Origin: Udeniomyces pyricola
Taxonomy: Eukaryota > Basidiomycota > Tremellomycetes > Cystofilobasidiales > Mrakiaceae
Length of the DNA: 64,000 bases
Direction: 5' to 3'
NCBI GenBank assembly: GCA_039545295.1
Contig: BCIK01000004.1
Span: 249,389 to 313,388 of the forward strand
The notes under the pieces: model-generated
The model's database searches: none
Seen by the model: only the letters and a program-made list of their open reading frames with translations
What the model was told of the DNA's origin: nothing
Shown: positions 38,245 through 49,348 of the stretch, one piece after another
How the letters are laid out: each line of letters opens with the position of its first letter
How positions within the stretch are numbered: the stretch's first letter is position 1
Position numbers and translations under genes: made by a program

Positions 38245-39252
38245 AACAGCTGCTCCTCATTTTTCTTTCCTTCTCTCTTCTCGATCGTCTGTCGTTGGAC
38301 ATCGTTGCATGATGGATCGTTTCAACGCTCGTCCTTCCGAGTGCGGGCTGAGAAATTAGATCAATCCCATCTTGCTCTTGCTCTTCCTCTTGCTCTGACG
38401 GAAGCTTGGACTTTCATACCCTCCATACCCTTCCATTGCACTTTGCTTCTCGTTATCCTTTGCTCCTCACTTTCTTTTTGGGTCTTTTCGTTTTGCTGTC
38501 CTTCGCCCAAGAGCACCCTCCCCCCCCCCCTTGAACCCCTTCCATGCATCGTTTCTATTCTCATTCTATCTTGTGTTGTGTTGTGTTGTGTTGTTTTTTT
38601 TTTTTTTATTACTTGGTTTGGGGTTTCTCGGAGGTGCATCTTTCTCGGATCTCTAAGTAGAGTCGCTTTTTAATTTTTTATTTTTAAATCTCTCTTCCTC
38701 CTTTTCCTTCCTTCCTTTGTCTTCCTCATCATCTTGGCAACCCCCCTCTGAGGTTTCGTTCTTTGTTCTTCTTCGACGCTTTTCATATAGATTATAGAAT
38801 GGTTTGTATACGTAACTTCACGGCCGTTCGGATGTTTGTTATACATGCTATGTCGGAGGAGATATGTTATGTGATAGGTATTAAGAGGTCGGACAGTACG
38901 ACGACGAGGAGGACTACTACTCGGTCAACGGGCAAAGAGGCTTCCTTCCCACATCTGAGCCAGGGTTGGAGGGTCGGGATGAGGGTATACGCATAGATGA
39001 GGGGTCGTTTTTAGACGTGATACGATAGGGGAGGAATTGTCGTTGGGAGGGCGAGTGAAAGACGAGTGAGGATGGGAATACAACAGGAAGGTGAAAGAAA
39101 AGAAGAAGAAGAAGAAACAAACCGGTTTTGAGAGTCAGTCAGTCAGTCGGTCAAGCGAGTAGAGATAGGCAGCCGAGATGTCTCGATGAGAGGTCCAATG
39201 CTTCGACACAAGATACGTAGGTAGATATGTATGGGTTATGTATGGCGGGATT
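38245..39252. other. convergent 3' flanks
   Basis: Between the stop of paralogue C and the 3' end of the acidic protein gene. Pyrimidine-rich on the plus strand, with a TGTGT run and T homopolymer near 38572-38606. No gene seen. Confidence 0.45.
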
Positions 39253-41340
39253 TCAGATGAAGGTAAGGGGACGCACGAGATGTTCGAAATCTGCCAGAGA
39301 TAGTCGATCTTGAGTTGGGGCGGTCGAGAACGTCGAGATCATCTCCTTGATCTAAGAGGAAAGCACGGGATAATGGGATATCCATGGAAAGGAGTAAGAG
39401 GTAGGACAGCATAGAGTAGTGTTAAAAAACGGAAAACCACGAAAATGGAAGGAGGAGAAGCCAAAAAAAAAAAAAAAGACAGAGGTAGAAAGTGGATTCG
39501 GTCAGAAGCAGATTCAGGCTAAATCCCATAGTCCTTTAGAATATTCCTCCCGGTTGTAAAGTCCCAAGTGAAAAGTGAACGGAGAACAGAGAGACATGCA
39601 TCCCAAGAGGAAGAAATCTAGACCTACCTCGAACGCGCCCAGTCCTTCTCTCAGAACCCTCGCGGCCTCCTTGACCTCGTCGAACCCAATCGTCCGCTTC
39701 GCCAACGCCGCCTCGTCTTCCGCGTCCAGATCGAGTTGGCCCGAGGGATCCAAGAAGAGGGCAAACGTTCGACGGGCAGATCGCTTCTCGGACCGGGAAA
39801 GAATCGGTTGGGAATCCGAATCGGAATCGCCAGGTCGGCTGGATTTGGATGATTTCTTTTTCTTGGTCGTTGAGGGTTTTTGACGGCGCTGAGTCGATTT
39901 CTTCCCTCTATTCTTGCCGCCTCCTCCTCCTTCACTGACATCGTCGTCGTCGTCATCAATAAACTCGTCGTCGTCATCTGAAGGAAGCGAGGCTACAGGC
40001 GACGTGATCTTGTTGGTACGACGGGTTCGTCTTCGATTCGGGGCATCCAGACCGAGGTCATCGTCGTCGTCGTCGACTCCGTTCGACGGTTCGTCATCTT
40101 CCGCAAAGGTGCTGGCTTTGAGTCGTCTCTGGCGTCGTTGAGGCGGTGGAGAGTCATCAGGGACGAACCCTCCACCATCATCGTCGTCGTCGCCGTTGTT
40201 GTCATCATCATCGTCGTTAGAGAGAGCATCGAAATCGGAAGCGTGATAGTCAGAAGGGATGTCCTCCTCGTCTGTAGGCCCAGGATTATCTACCATTTCC
40301 TCCTCGTCCTCCTCTTCATCCAATTGAGAATCCTCCTGTTCCTCTTCGGCATCGAGTTCTTCCTCTCTCCCCGCCATCAAGATCGCACAGACGCTATACC
40401 AATCCCTCCGACTGACTCCCTTCTCATCTCCTTTCTCGTCTCCTTCCTCATCTTCACCCCCTCTTCGGCCTTTCGACCTGACCAATCTCTCCTTTTCCTT
40501 ACCCTTCTTGTTCTTGGCACCTTCCTCCTTGTCGTCGTCCCATCCCGTCGTGGCGGATTGCTTGAAGAATGCGAGGACCTCGGGATCGCGGGGCGGTAAA
40601 CGGGCGAGTTTTAGAGCGGAGGGTATGAGCGACAGAGGGAGATGAGTTCGGCGGTTAGGTAGAGGTGGTGGTGATTCGGAAGGAAGTAAGGATGGAGCGA
40701 GGCTGTCGGGGTCGTGATGGTTATCGGGGTTGGAAACTGCTGCTTCGTCGATGAAGTTGGTGGGAGTGTCAGTGGGCAGGAATCCTCCTCCTTCACCATC
40801 ATCGTGCACTTCTTGAGGAACGAATCCTCCTCCGTTTCCCTGGTCCTCGTCCTCGACCATGAAGCCTCCTCCTCCTCCGTCCCCTTCTTCAACCATAAAG
40901 CCACCTCCTCCGTCCTGTTCATCAACGATGAAACCCCCACCTCCATTGTTTTGGTTCCCTCCATCAGCAGTCATGAAGCTATCTCCTTCATCATCTACCA
41001 AGAATCCGCCTCCTTCCTCTTCACCTCCTACCACCGATTTAGTCTTTAAAGAAGGACTCTGCCCTTGTGATGAAGGCGGTCGTTGTTGTCGCTGCTCGGA
41101 ACTAACCCTCCTCCGTTTCCTCTCCGGCTTCGCGTCCTTCCCTCCTCGATCCCCTTTTCTCTCTTTCGAGGCGTGACTGGAAGATTTGGCACGACTCGAG
41201 GAGATCCCAGCACGGTCAAAGGCGGATTCGAGGCGTCGTTTTTGGGTCTCAGTGAGCTCGTTGAACTCGGGCTCGGCGAGAAGGGCCGAGTCGTCCTCGG
41301 GAGGGGCCGTTGGGTTGTTGGTTGGTAAACGCCGGGACGG
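39253..41340 (-). CDS. acidic low-complexity protein with EF-hand-like C-terminal helices
   Basis: The main exon (41340-39628) encodes 571 residues. It has a basic KRRLESAFDRAG start and a run of GGGF(M/I)VE-type repeats with Asp/Glu. A middle block contains LARLPPRDPEVLAFFKQSA and RRDWYSVCAILMA, followed by long Asp runs, a Lys/Ser patch, and a folded tail (RTFALFLDPSGQLDLDAEDE, then FDEVKEAARVL). A second exon (39351-39277) adds IKEMISTFSTAP...RLSLADFEHL. The tail has the spacing of a pair of degenerate EF-hands. The stop is at 39253 if the last donor-like GTGCGT is not used. An acceptor precedes 41340, so the true first exon lies upstream (perhaps the ATG at 41556) and is unresolved. A nuclear scaffold role is a guess. 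Confidence 0.55.
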
Positions 41341-41945
41341 CTATGACGAGATTGAATAAGGTGGATCGGTCATGAGTGAGGAGATGAGAAGACAGATTGA
41401 TGGGTGAATATGGATCAAAAGATGAAAAGGCGGACCATGGGCATTCGGAACAAGCGTTGAGCGGAGAGAAGGCAAGGTCGATGAGCGGTGTAAGGGGTTG
41501 GTGGAAGAGTAAAGGCGACGACGTGTGGACGCGACGTCATGCGTCATGCAGGTCAACGATTGTAAAGGCTGTGCAGAACCAAGACTGGAAAGAGGCTGTG
41601 AAGGTTGATTCGAAACGTCGAGTGGTCACTCAGTGCATGGTGACCAGCCAAGTGGATTGGATGATTTAGCTGGCGCGCTCCAACAACCGTCTTCCCTCCT
41701 ACCACTCTCTCTATCCGACCCGTGATCTTCCCCCAGTGAGGTCTCAACCCTAACCCTACACCAACCCATCGTCAGTCTCCTCAGCCAATTCACTCTCCAC
41801 ACCCTGTCATCCATTCCTATCTGGCTGACATGACGATTGCTTTACTCCTTCCTTGCTTGGTCAACCGTCCGACTCCCTGTTCCACCAACTCACCCCTACC
41901 ACCTTGCTTGCTCTGGCTTCACGCCTGGACAGCCTCTTATAAACC
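41341..41945. other. divergent promoter region between the acidic protein gene and SNU13
   Basis: It probably contains the unresolved first exon of the minus-strand gene and the promoter of SNU13, including an AACCCTAACCCTA motif. Confidence 0.45.
41746..41758 (+). promoter_or_regulatory. AACCCTAACCCTA telo-box-like element upstream of SNU13
   Basis: Two direct copies of AACCCT lie about 190 bases before the SNU13 start. Telo-box motifs are known in promoters of ribosome-biogenesis and translation genes in plants. A matching role here is inferred from sequence and position only. Confidence 0.35.
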
Positions 41946-42800
41946 ATGTCTGCTCCCAACCCCAAGGCTTTCCCTTTGGCCGATGCCACCCTGACCAACC
42001 AGGTACGTCGTTGAATTGATTTTCTGTTCCAGGCGTCATCCGACCGAGGGGTGACCAGGGGGGCGAGGAAGTGTTTGGGCTTGGAGGAAGAGGCAAAGCC
42101 AAGGGAGAGAGGGAGGGGACTTGCGTTCCCAAATTTCTTTGCCACGCCTCCCTCCCTCGCTTGGACTGACGCGTTTCCCAACCATGTGTTCGCTTGCTCA
42201 TATCCATTCGACCCGTCTTTCTTCGCGTCCTCTTCCCTAACCCATAACGACACATCCTCCCCACTCGTACGATTCGACAGATCCTTGATCTCGTGCAGCA
42301 GGCCTCGCACTTCAAGCAGCTCAAGAAGGGTGCTAACGAGGCTACCAAGACCCTCAACCGAGGTATCTGCGAGTTCATCATCATGACTGCCGGTGCGTTT
42401 CATTTTATTGTTCATTCGCCTTGTTTCGTCTCTTTGGTTTCGATGGTCGGGTGTGTGGGGGACCTTGTGACCTGATAGACAAGAAAAACTAGAATTCATG
42501 TTTCTCGTCGACCCGAATCTCGGAACATTAAAACTTACCGATCTTACCTTCTTTTCTGTCTCTCTCTCTCTCTCTTTTTCTTCATCAGACACCGAGCCCA
42601 TTGAGATCCTCCTCCATCTCCCTCTCCTCTGCGAGGACAAGAACGTTCCTTACGTCTTCCTTCCCTCCAAGACCGCTCTCGGCCGAGCTTGCGGTGTCTC
42701 CCGACCCGTCATCGCCGCGTCCGTCACGACCAACGAGGCTAGGGAGCTTTCCGCTCAGATCATCGCCATCAAGACCCAGATCGAGAAGCTCTTGATCTAA
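41946..42800 (+). CDS. SNU13: 15.5K/L7Ae-family snRNP and snoRNP protein Snu13
   Basis: Three exons (41946-42002, 42281-42392, 42589-42800) give exactly 126 residues, the usual length of the family. The sequence shows [17 protein letters not shown], which contacts the kink-turn RNA, followed by [18 protein letters not shown] and [12 protein letters not shown], the L7Ae signature. The protein binds kink-turns in U4 snRNA and box C/D snoRNAs and nucleates assembly of the U4/U6.U5 tri-snRNP and of snoRNPs in the nucleus. Codon use is strongly biased, as expected for a highly expressed gene. It lies tandem to, and 579 bases before, the THO complex gene. Confidence 0.96.
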
Positions 42801-43379
42801 ACAAAAGTCGAGAGAAAAACATAAAAAGAGATCGTTTGACCCTTGCTTTTTCCTCTTGAGTCCACCGCTTAATTGCGTGCCTGGACATCTCCATTCTACC
42901 AACCCCCTCCTCCCATTTTTTTTTTTCTACTGCCCTACGTTGCCTAAAGATTTGCTTGTCTTGAGTTGATTCTAATGATGGCTTTGTTTTGAGATGAACT
43001 CCCTTCTTGTCTGTCTGATAAAGATGTGAGCTGCACTGATCATGAGCCTTATCTGAGTAAATGTGAAAGCGAGACTGTCGTGGCCGATGATAAGTATGAT
43101 GACACACTGCGTGTGTGGTAGTATATCGATTGTGATGCGAGATCTGCATGCAAACAGACAAGTACGACTGTAATATATAAAGTGTGTATAAGATGACTTG
43201 AATAAAAAAATATTCAGCGGCGGCAGGAGGCTCATAATCATTTTGCGAATCGCGTTGATCACGACGGAATCTTGCCTCATGCCTCGCGCGTCCCTCGATT
43301 CGACCTGGATCATCCCCATCGTCGACATCTTCCTCTCCGCTCACCGCCTTCCTTCCCCCTTCCCCCTTCCATCCTCACC
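42801..43379. other. spacer between SNU13 and the THO subunit gene
   Basis: 3' flank of SNU13 and 5' flank of the THO gene. A pyrimidine-rich stretch precedes the start at 43380. An in-frame upstream ATG at 43272 exists, but the ATG at 43380 gives the conserved N-terminus directly. Confidence 0.45.
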
Positions 43380-45503
43380 ATGCATACGCGCATCACGCGA
43401 GAGGAAGCCATCACCCTCTTCCATCAACGTCTCCGTCAAGAACTCGCCCGCTTCGACGACGACGCCGCTCAGAACGAGCCGGATCGGGTCGTTCCGTTCG
43501 ACCAGTTCCAAACGTCGGCCGCTCAAGTCTGGTCATCCCCCGTCAGCGACGTCCTCGACCACGATGACATGGACAAGGATGCCCTTAAGCTTGCTCTTCT
43601 CACTATCTTCAAGGAGGAAGCTCTCGAGGCGGCAGTGGGTCCTTTGTTTTCTTTCTTTCTTTGTCAGATCGTCTCTTCGAGTCGAACGACTGCTGCCTTC
43701 CTCCTCTCTTGAACTGCTCCCCCATCGCCCTTGTGCGCGCACCATTCGGGACGCGTGTATACGCGCGGCGATGACGGATCAACTTGACCTGACCGTTTGA
43801 CGAATGCCATCTAACGTGTCTTTGATTTTTCGTTGTTGTTCTTCATATCCCATCATTTGTTGACTGATTTGGTTCGGATGGACCTTGAAATCAGGATAAA
43901 GAAGTCGATACCTCGACAGCCGAGTTGCCTTACCTCTACGCGTCCGTTAAAGCTCGACTTGACATGGTCCTTGCTTTTACCCAACTTCGTACGCCAATAG
44001 ATCCCACCTAAACTTTCCTCAACCCTCGTAACGCGTGAAAAGAAACAGAAGAAAAAAAGAACACTCCCCTTGGTCTCCTCTTCTTTCCTTCTCTCTGACA
44101 CCCCTCGATCTTCGTTTTGTTTGTTTTTTTTTTCAGGTAAAATCGAGGAGAAGGCTCCGTTCATGCTGCTCGACGACCTCTTTGCCCTCCTCAAAGTCTC
44201 GGGTTGCCAGGCCATCTTCTCCTTTCTCGAATCACGTTCGGTTAATCTCAAACTTGTTCGTTCCAAACATGTCATCCATCTCCCTAACCCCCCCCCCCCC
44301 CCAGAAAACTCTGATTGGTAGGAAGAGATTTTGAATGAGGATGGTAGATGATGCTGACGAGTAGTTTGGTGTCTATCCCCTTTTTATTTTTATTTTTATT
44401 TAGCCTTTACCTTCAGAGCAAGAACGTACTATTGGTCTGGCTTTACTCCGAGCGTGTAACGTTCTCCTAGCGCGACTCAACAAGGCTGAGGATGCCGTGT
44501 TTCGTGGTCGAGTCCATGCGTTCATGGGCGCTTCGTTTGGAATGGCGGCGAGGTCAGGCGTTAACCTGAGAGGAGACTTTAACGTGGGTAATACGACTGC
44601 GTTCGAGTTGGGCGTAGAAGATGAGGCAGTGGTGGCGGAGGAGGAGGCGGAGAAGGAAGAAAAAGTCGAGTCTGTGGGAGGAAGTGAGGATGTTGAGATG
44701 AAGGATGCTGGAAGTGGTGAGCAAAAGACCGAAGAAGAGGAAGAGGAAGGTGCTGTCAAGGATGAGATGGAAGAAGGGGAGGAGAAAGATGAGACTGATA
44801 CGATTGACAAGAAGGTGACGGTTCCTCTTCCCACGGCTTCGGATAGTCCACCTCCTAAAGGTCCGTCCATCTCTGCTAAGCTCCTCTCAACGGTTCCATA
44901 AAACTTCACCACCCTACTTCGCTCTCGGTTGGATGATTGACTGTCATCCCATCCCCCCCCCCCTTCTTCCTCTTTCGTTCTCATTGGATAATTTCCAGCC
45001 GACTACCCCTCCGAGTCGTTTTACACGACATTCTGGTCGCTCCAAGCCTTCTTTGCCGACCCGACGATCCTCGCGCCGCCCGCCGCTTCGGCTTCAGGCT
45101 CCTCGAGTCCCAAACCGAGCTTTGATGACTTTCGACGCAAAGCCGATCGGGTCCTCGACGCTCTCGGAAAAGAGACCGAGAAGGAGCGCGTTCTCCGAGG
45201 TTCGGGTGAGACGGCAGCAGCGGCGGCGAAGGAAGGGAAAGGGAAAGGAAGGGAATTGGTAGGTGGGTTGGACGAGGTGTTTATGCCCAAGTTTTTGACG
45301 AGCCCAGGATTGCTCGCCTTCGAAGTGAGTGGTGGTTTTCTTTTTTTTTATCCCTTGGATTTGATGGAAAGCTGGAAAGTCGGATTAGTTGGGAAGAAAG
45401 TGTCAAGTGACTGACTGACTTGAGGTGCGTTTGTCTTTTTTTTTCTTCTTTTTCTTCTTTTCTTCTATCATCATCGTCATCATCCCAAAACACGTGTATG
45501 TAT

Positions 45504-45537
<34 letters not shown>

Positions 45538-47884
45538 TTCGGACGTCTCGTTCCGTCGTCAAATCCTCGTCCAACTCTTGATCCTCTACAGTTTGCTCCG
45601 GACGTTCTCGACGAGTACGCCGCAAGCACCGGGGAAGATTCTTGGGCAAAAAATGCCGAATTTTAGTTTGTCGGTTGAGAACGTGAGTCTTTCTTTTTCT
45701 TTCCTGGTCCCCCCCTCCCCTCCGAGGAGGATGCCTGCCTCCCCCTCCACTCTTTGTGGTTTTGCTTTTTTTTTTTCGGTGCGTGAGGAGGAAGGCAAAG
45801 GTAAAAGGGGGTGGGGGAGTTCTTCTATTTCTCTTTGACATCGGATCGATGGATGGGAAAATCTGAGGAGACCCCAGTCCTTTCTGGGTTTTTATTCTTT
45901 TCTTCTTTCTTTTCTTTCTCCTTGTTCTCTGATGTATCGGACTCCATCAGATCCCTTGGAAACTCACTCTCATCTATCTGTTCCTCCCGCTCTGCTCATG
46001 AAATCGCGTTTCTTTCGTCTTCTTTGGTTTGGTTCGGTTTGTTGGACGTGGAACAGGACGCTTGGTTGGGTTCGAGCTGGGACCGCGTCGTAAAAGAACT
46101 TCGAGAGACGTGGCCGGATGGGAAAACGTTTGCGACGACTATCCTCGCCATCCTCAAACGAGAGGCCAATTGGGTAAGGAACCAAAGTGTTNTTTTTTTT
46201 TTTTTTTTTTTTTTTATAGTCTTCTTCTTCTTGTTATTATTTCTCCTTCTTCTTTTTTTTTTTTGGCTGCTGTTCAGTGTTTGGCTGTCGATACTGATGA
46301 GGAATCCTTCTTATCGTCCTTACCCTCTCCAACCCTCATTCCCTCTCCTTCTTCTTTCCTATTCCTATTCCTATTCCTCCTTCCTCTCTCTCATCTCCTC
46401 CCCCTCACCAAACCCAGGTCCAATGGAAAGACGCCGCCTGCTATCCATTCGAAAAACCCGCGCTCGCATCGACTCATCTCGTCGAGGTCCGATCGAAACG
46501 ACGAAAGCTCGAAGCCCTCCCACCGACCAAAGCAGTTCATCCCGTCGGAACAGCCGCGTTGAGCGAGCTTTGGGAAAGTCATTTGCTCAGTGGGTTGACG
46601 GATTTGGAAAATCCTAGACCGTACGTGTGATTTTTTTTTTATGTTCTCCTTTTCTTTCCTTTTCTTTCGTTCGGGTTTGTTTCTATTTTTTTTTTCTCTC
46701 TTTTCGTGGTTGTTTCTCTGTTCTCCTTCTCTTTGTCTCTCTTGAAGAAAAAAAAAAACCCCCAACCCAGACCTTCTCTCAACCTGGAGCTTCCCTTCAA
46801 AAACAAGAGATCCAAACGAGTTCGCATAAAACTGACGACCTTCTCTGATCTCAATTCATAACCTCTCATCCATCTTTCGACATCCATTCATCATTCATCA
46901 TATTTTTTTTTGTTAGGCCAGCTACTCTCGACTCGTACGCGCTTCGGTTAAAACGAGCGACGCTCCAAGCTGACGCTCGTAAGCGTTCGCTCGAGAACGC
47001 AGATGGTCCAACGACGACGACGACGACGACGGGGGAAGCGATGAAGGATGATTCGGTCCTCGCTCAGATCGAAGAGGTTGGTTTTATATATATATACAAT
47101 TTTGATTTTTTGATTTTTTTTATTGTTTCTATCTCTCTCTGCGTCTTGTTTTTACTGATCTCTCTTTCTCCCTTCCCCCTTTCCCTTCCTTCTCCACCTC
47201 TTCCTTTTCTCCACCCCCCCCCCTCCTCCTCCTTTTATTCAATTTCCACCCCAGACCAAAGCCTCCCTAACGTTCCGTGCACTCCGACACGTCCGTTCCA
47301 CTATCGTCGGTAACTTTGCCATCCTCAAATCGACGGCGGAAAGTCCCACGCGGGGGGTTGACGTCGAGCGGTACGTTGAGCATTTGATTGGGGAAGAGAG
47401 GATGGCGAAGGAACGGATGGCGGTGGTTGTTAAGGAACGTGCGGCGGCAGCAGCGGCAGCAGCAGCAGCAGCGATCACGGCGACGGCTGAAGTGGTGTTA
47501 GGGGATGGGAAGGAGGGTGGAGAGGGAGGAGATGGGAAAGGACAAGAGGGGTCATCAATGACAGGAGGAGGAGGAGAAGAAGGAGAAGGAGGAGAGGATT
47601 CAAATCCAAGTGGGGCTCCTCAACCGTCGGTCGCGTCGTCGTCTTTGGTAGGTTCGCCTGCTGCGTCGATGTCGACGGTTACTCCTCGATCGGCGGTCGG
47701 TGGAGGAAGAAGTGGTGATGTAGAATCGTCGACTGGTTCTTCGGTATCAGATACTACTACTCCTGCTGCTGCTGCTGCTGTTGTCGGTGGTGGTGGTGGT
47801 GGTGATGATGGGGGTACTGTTGCGTCAGGGGTCCAGAAGGAGGGAGAGATCCAAGGTGGGAAAGCGGGGGGATCGCAGGAATGA
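43380..47884 (+). CDS. THOC1: THO complex subunit 1 (Hpr1/THOC1)
   Basis: Exons 43380-43634, 43895-43988, 44137-44255, 44404-44860, 44999-45324, 45536-45682, 46057-46173 and 46418-46620 join in frame. They show family landmarks: LLDDLFALLKVSGC, LLRACNVLLARLNKAEDAVFRGRVHAFM with SGVNLRGDFN, YPSESFYTTFWSLQAFF, then FRRQILVQLLILYSLL and ELWESHLLSGLTDLENPRP. The join around 46771-46925 did not resolve. Later exons give PATLDSYALRLKRATLQADA and TKASLTFRALRHVRSTIVG. The THO complex couples transcription to mRNA packaging and export in the nucleus. The C-terminus (from about 47430) is low-complexity, with Ala, Gly and Ser runs, and may not be all coding. No death domain is seen. Confidence 0.85.
45505..45534 (+). 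repeat. poly-A run directly before an intron acceptor
   Basis: Thirty A residues run straight into the AG at 45534-45535, which opens the exon at 45536 of the THO subunit gene. A pyrimidine tract lies further upstream (about 45438-45470). Confidence 0.8.
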
Positions 47885-48779
47885 TGAACGTTCGGGGGGG
47901 GGGGGTTCGACAAAGCTGGAAAGGGGAGGTGAAGGAAGAAGCGATTTAGACATGAAATTGAACCATCGGGACTTGACTTGGGGTTCGTTTACGTTTTCCC
48001 GGCGAAAAAGCTCAAAAAAGAAAAAGGGTAGGGGGGGGGGGGGCGGCATAAGTTTGTTTTGATGATCTTAGTCTATCATCTCAATACCGTGCGTGTATGG
48101 GGACACTCGATAGGATATACGTTGTGTGATGAATTGTTGTCCATCAGGTTCTGGGTGTGAGAGATTCAAAAACGATTAGAATGATTGATTTGGATGTCTG
48201 TAATCTGATATATCTATATTTATATATATGATGGAGAGGCATCTACATGACATGTCGAGCAGATGTATATATCATTAGAAGAGTCGATATATATATATAT
48301 ATGTTCATTCATGATCATGATCATGTCGATGAGCGATATGGAGTGATTGTCTGGTTTGGATGATACGATGATCGATGATCCCATGGACATTTTTTCATTC
48401 CGGCGGTTAGGTGTGATCATCATCCATCTTTGAGCTGACTACAAACCCGGCCCAAATGAATTTGCAGCGCGGCCTTGGAGATGTAGGTATATATATATGT
48501 ACCATTTGATGGAAACGACGATCGATACGGGGTCCGCGCGAGCGTGATATGAGTGAGGGATGATGAGGTTGTTGTTGTTGGGGGTTACGTTTGATGGAGG
48601 TATGGATTGGGTGATGGATGTCTGATGATGGCGGCGTCGATGATTGTTTAGTGGAATTACTGATTAAGCGCCGATGGGGGGAAGGGAGTGTGAGTGGTGG
48701 TGGTTACTACTGAGTTGGGCGATGGATGATGGATGGATATAGAAGCTGAGTATATATGTATATGTATATGTATATGTTT

Positions 48780-48810
48780 GATGAGGATGAGGATGAGGAT
48801 GAGGATGAGG
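48780..48810. repeat. GATGAG hexanucleotide repeat
   Basis: About five tandem copies of GATGAG, followed by GATGATGAT, in the upstream region of ATP-citrate lyase. Confidence 0.75.
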
Positions 48811-48954
48811 AGGATGATGATGATAGATGGCGATGGAATAACTGGACAATGATAGATGGGATGGGGAATGGGGATGGATGGTTCGATAAAAACAAGGTGA
48901 GGATGGATGAGAAATGCAGTCTAAACCATGAATGGAATGGCATCTATCTGTGCT

Positions 48955-48983
48955 GGCTGGTTGGCTGGCTGGCTGGCTGGCTG
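48955..48983. repeat. CTGG tetranucleotide repeat
   Basis: About seven tandem units of the type CTGG/TTGG. Confidence 0.75.
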
Positions 48984-49348
48984 GTGGGCTGTGCTAACTA
49001 ACTAACTGGCTGGTTGGAATGAGAAACAAAATAGGATATGGGTGGGATAAGAATCGATTCGGTTGGGGATTCCCGCCGAGACAATCAAATTGGGAATCAC
49101 GCGCTTCCATGGCTTTTGCCCAAGAACAATCACAGTCTCATTCCCCCCCCTTTCTCTTTCGACCACATCCCACACACTCCACATCGACCAGACCAGTCTC
49201 CCATCCCATCCCATCCCATCCCAGTCTCTCTCTTCTCTCTCTCTTCTCTGTCTTTCTCTCTCTCTCCCCATCTTCTTTCTCCATCTCATCTCATCCCATC
49301 TCATCCCATCTCCCATCTCTCACTCTTCCTTGACTCCATCTAGATACC

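Larger units (their letters stand above)
47885..49348. other. microsatellite-rich intergenic region before ATP-citrate lyase
   Basis: No gene supported. It contains AT runs (near 48283-48301), a GATGAG repeat (near 48780-48810), CTGG repeats (near 48955-48983), TCATCCCA-type repeats (near 49200-49310) and a G homopolymer near 47895. It is the promoter region of a highly expressed gene, which starts at 49349. Confidence 0.5.

Noticed and set aside
41741..41762. Telomere repeat
   Set aside because: Only two units are present and core genes flank both sides, so this is not a chromosome end.
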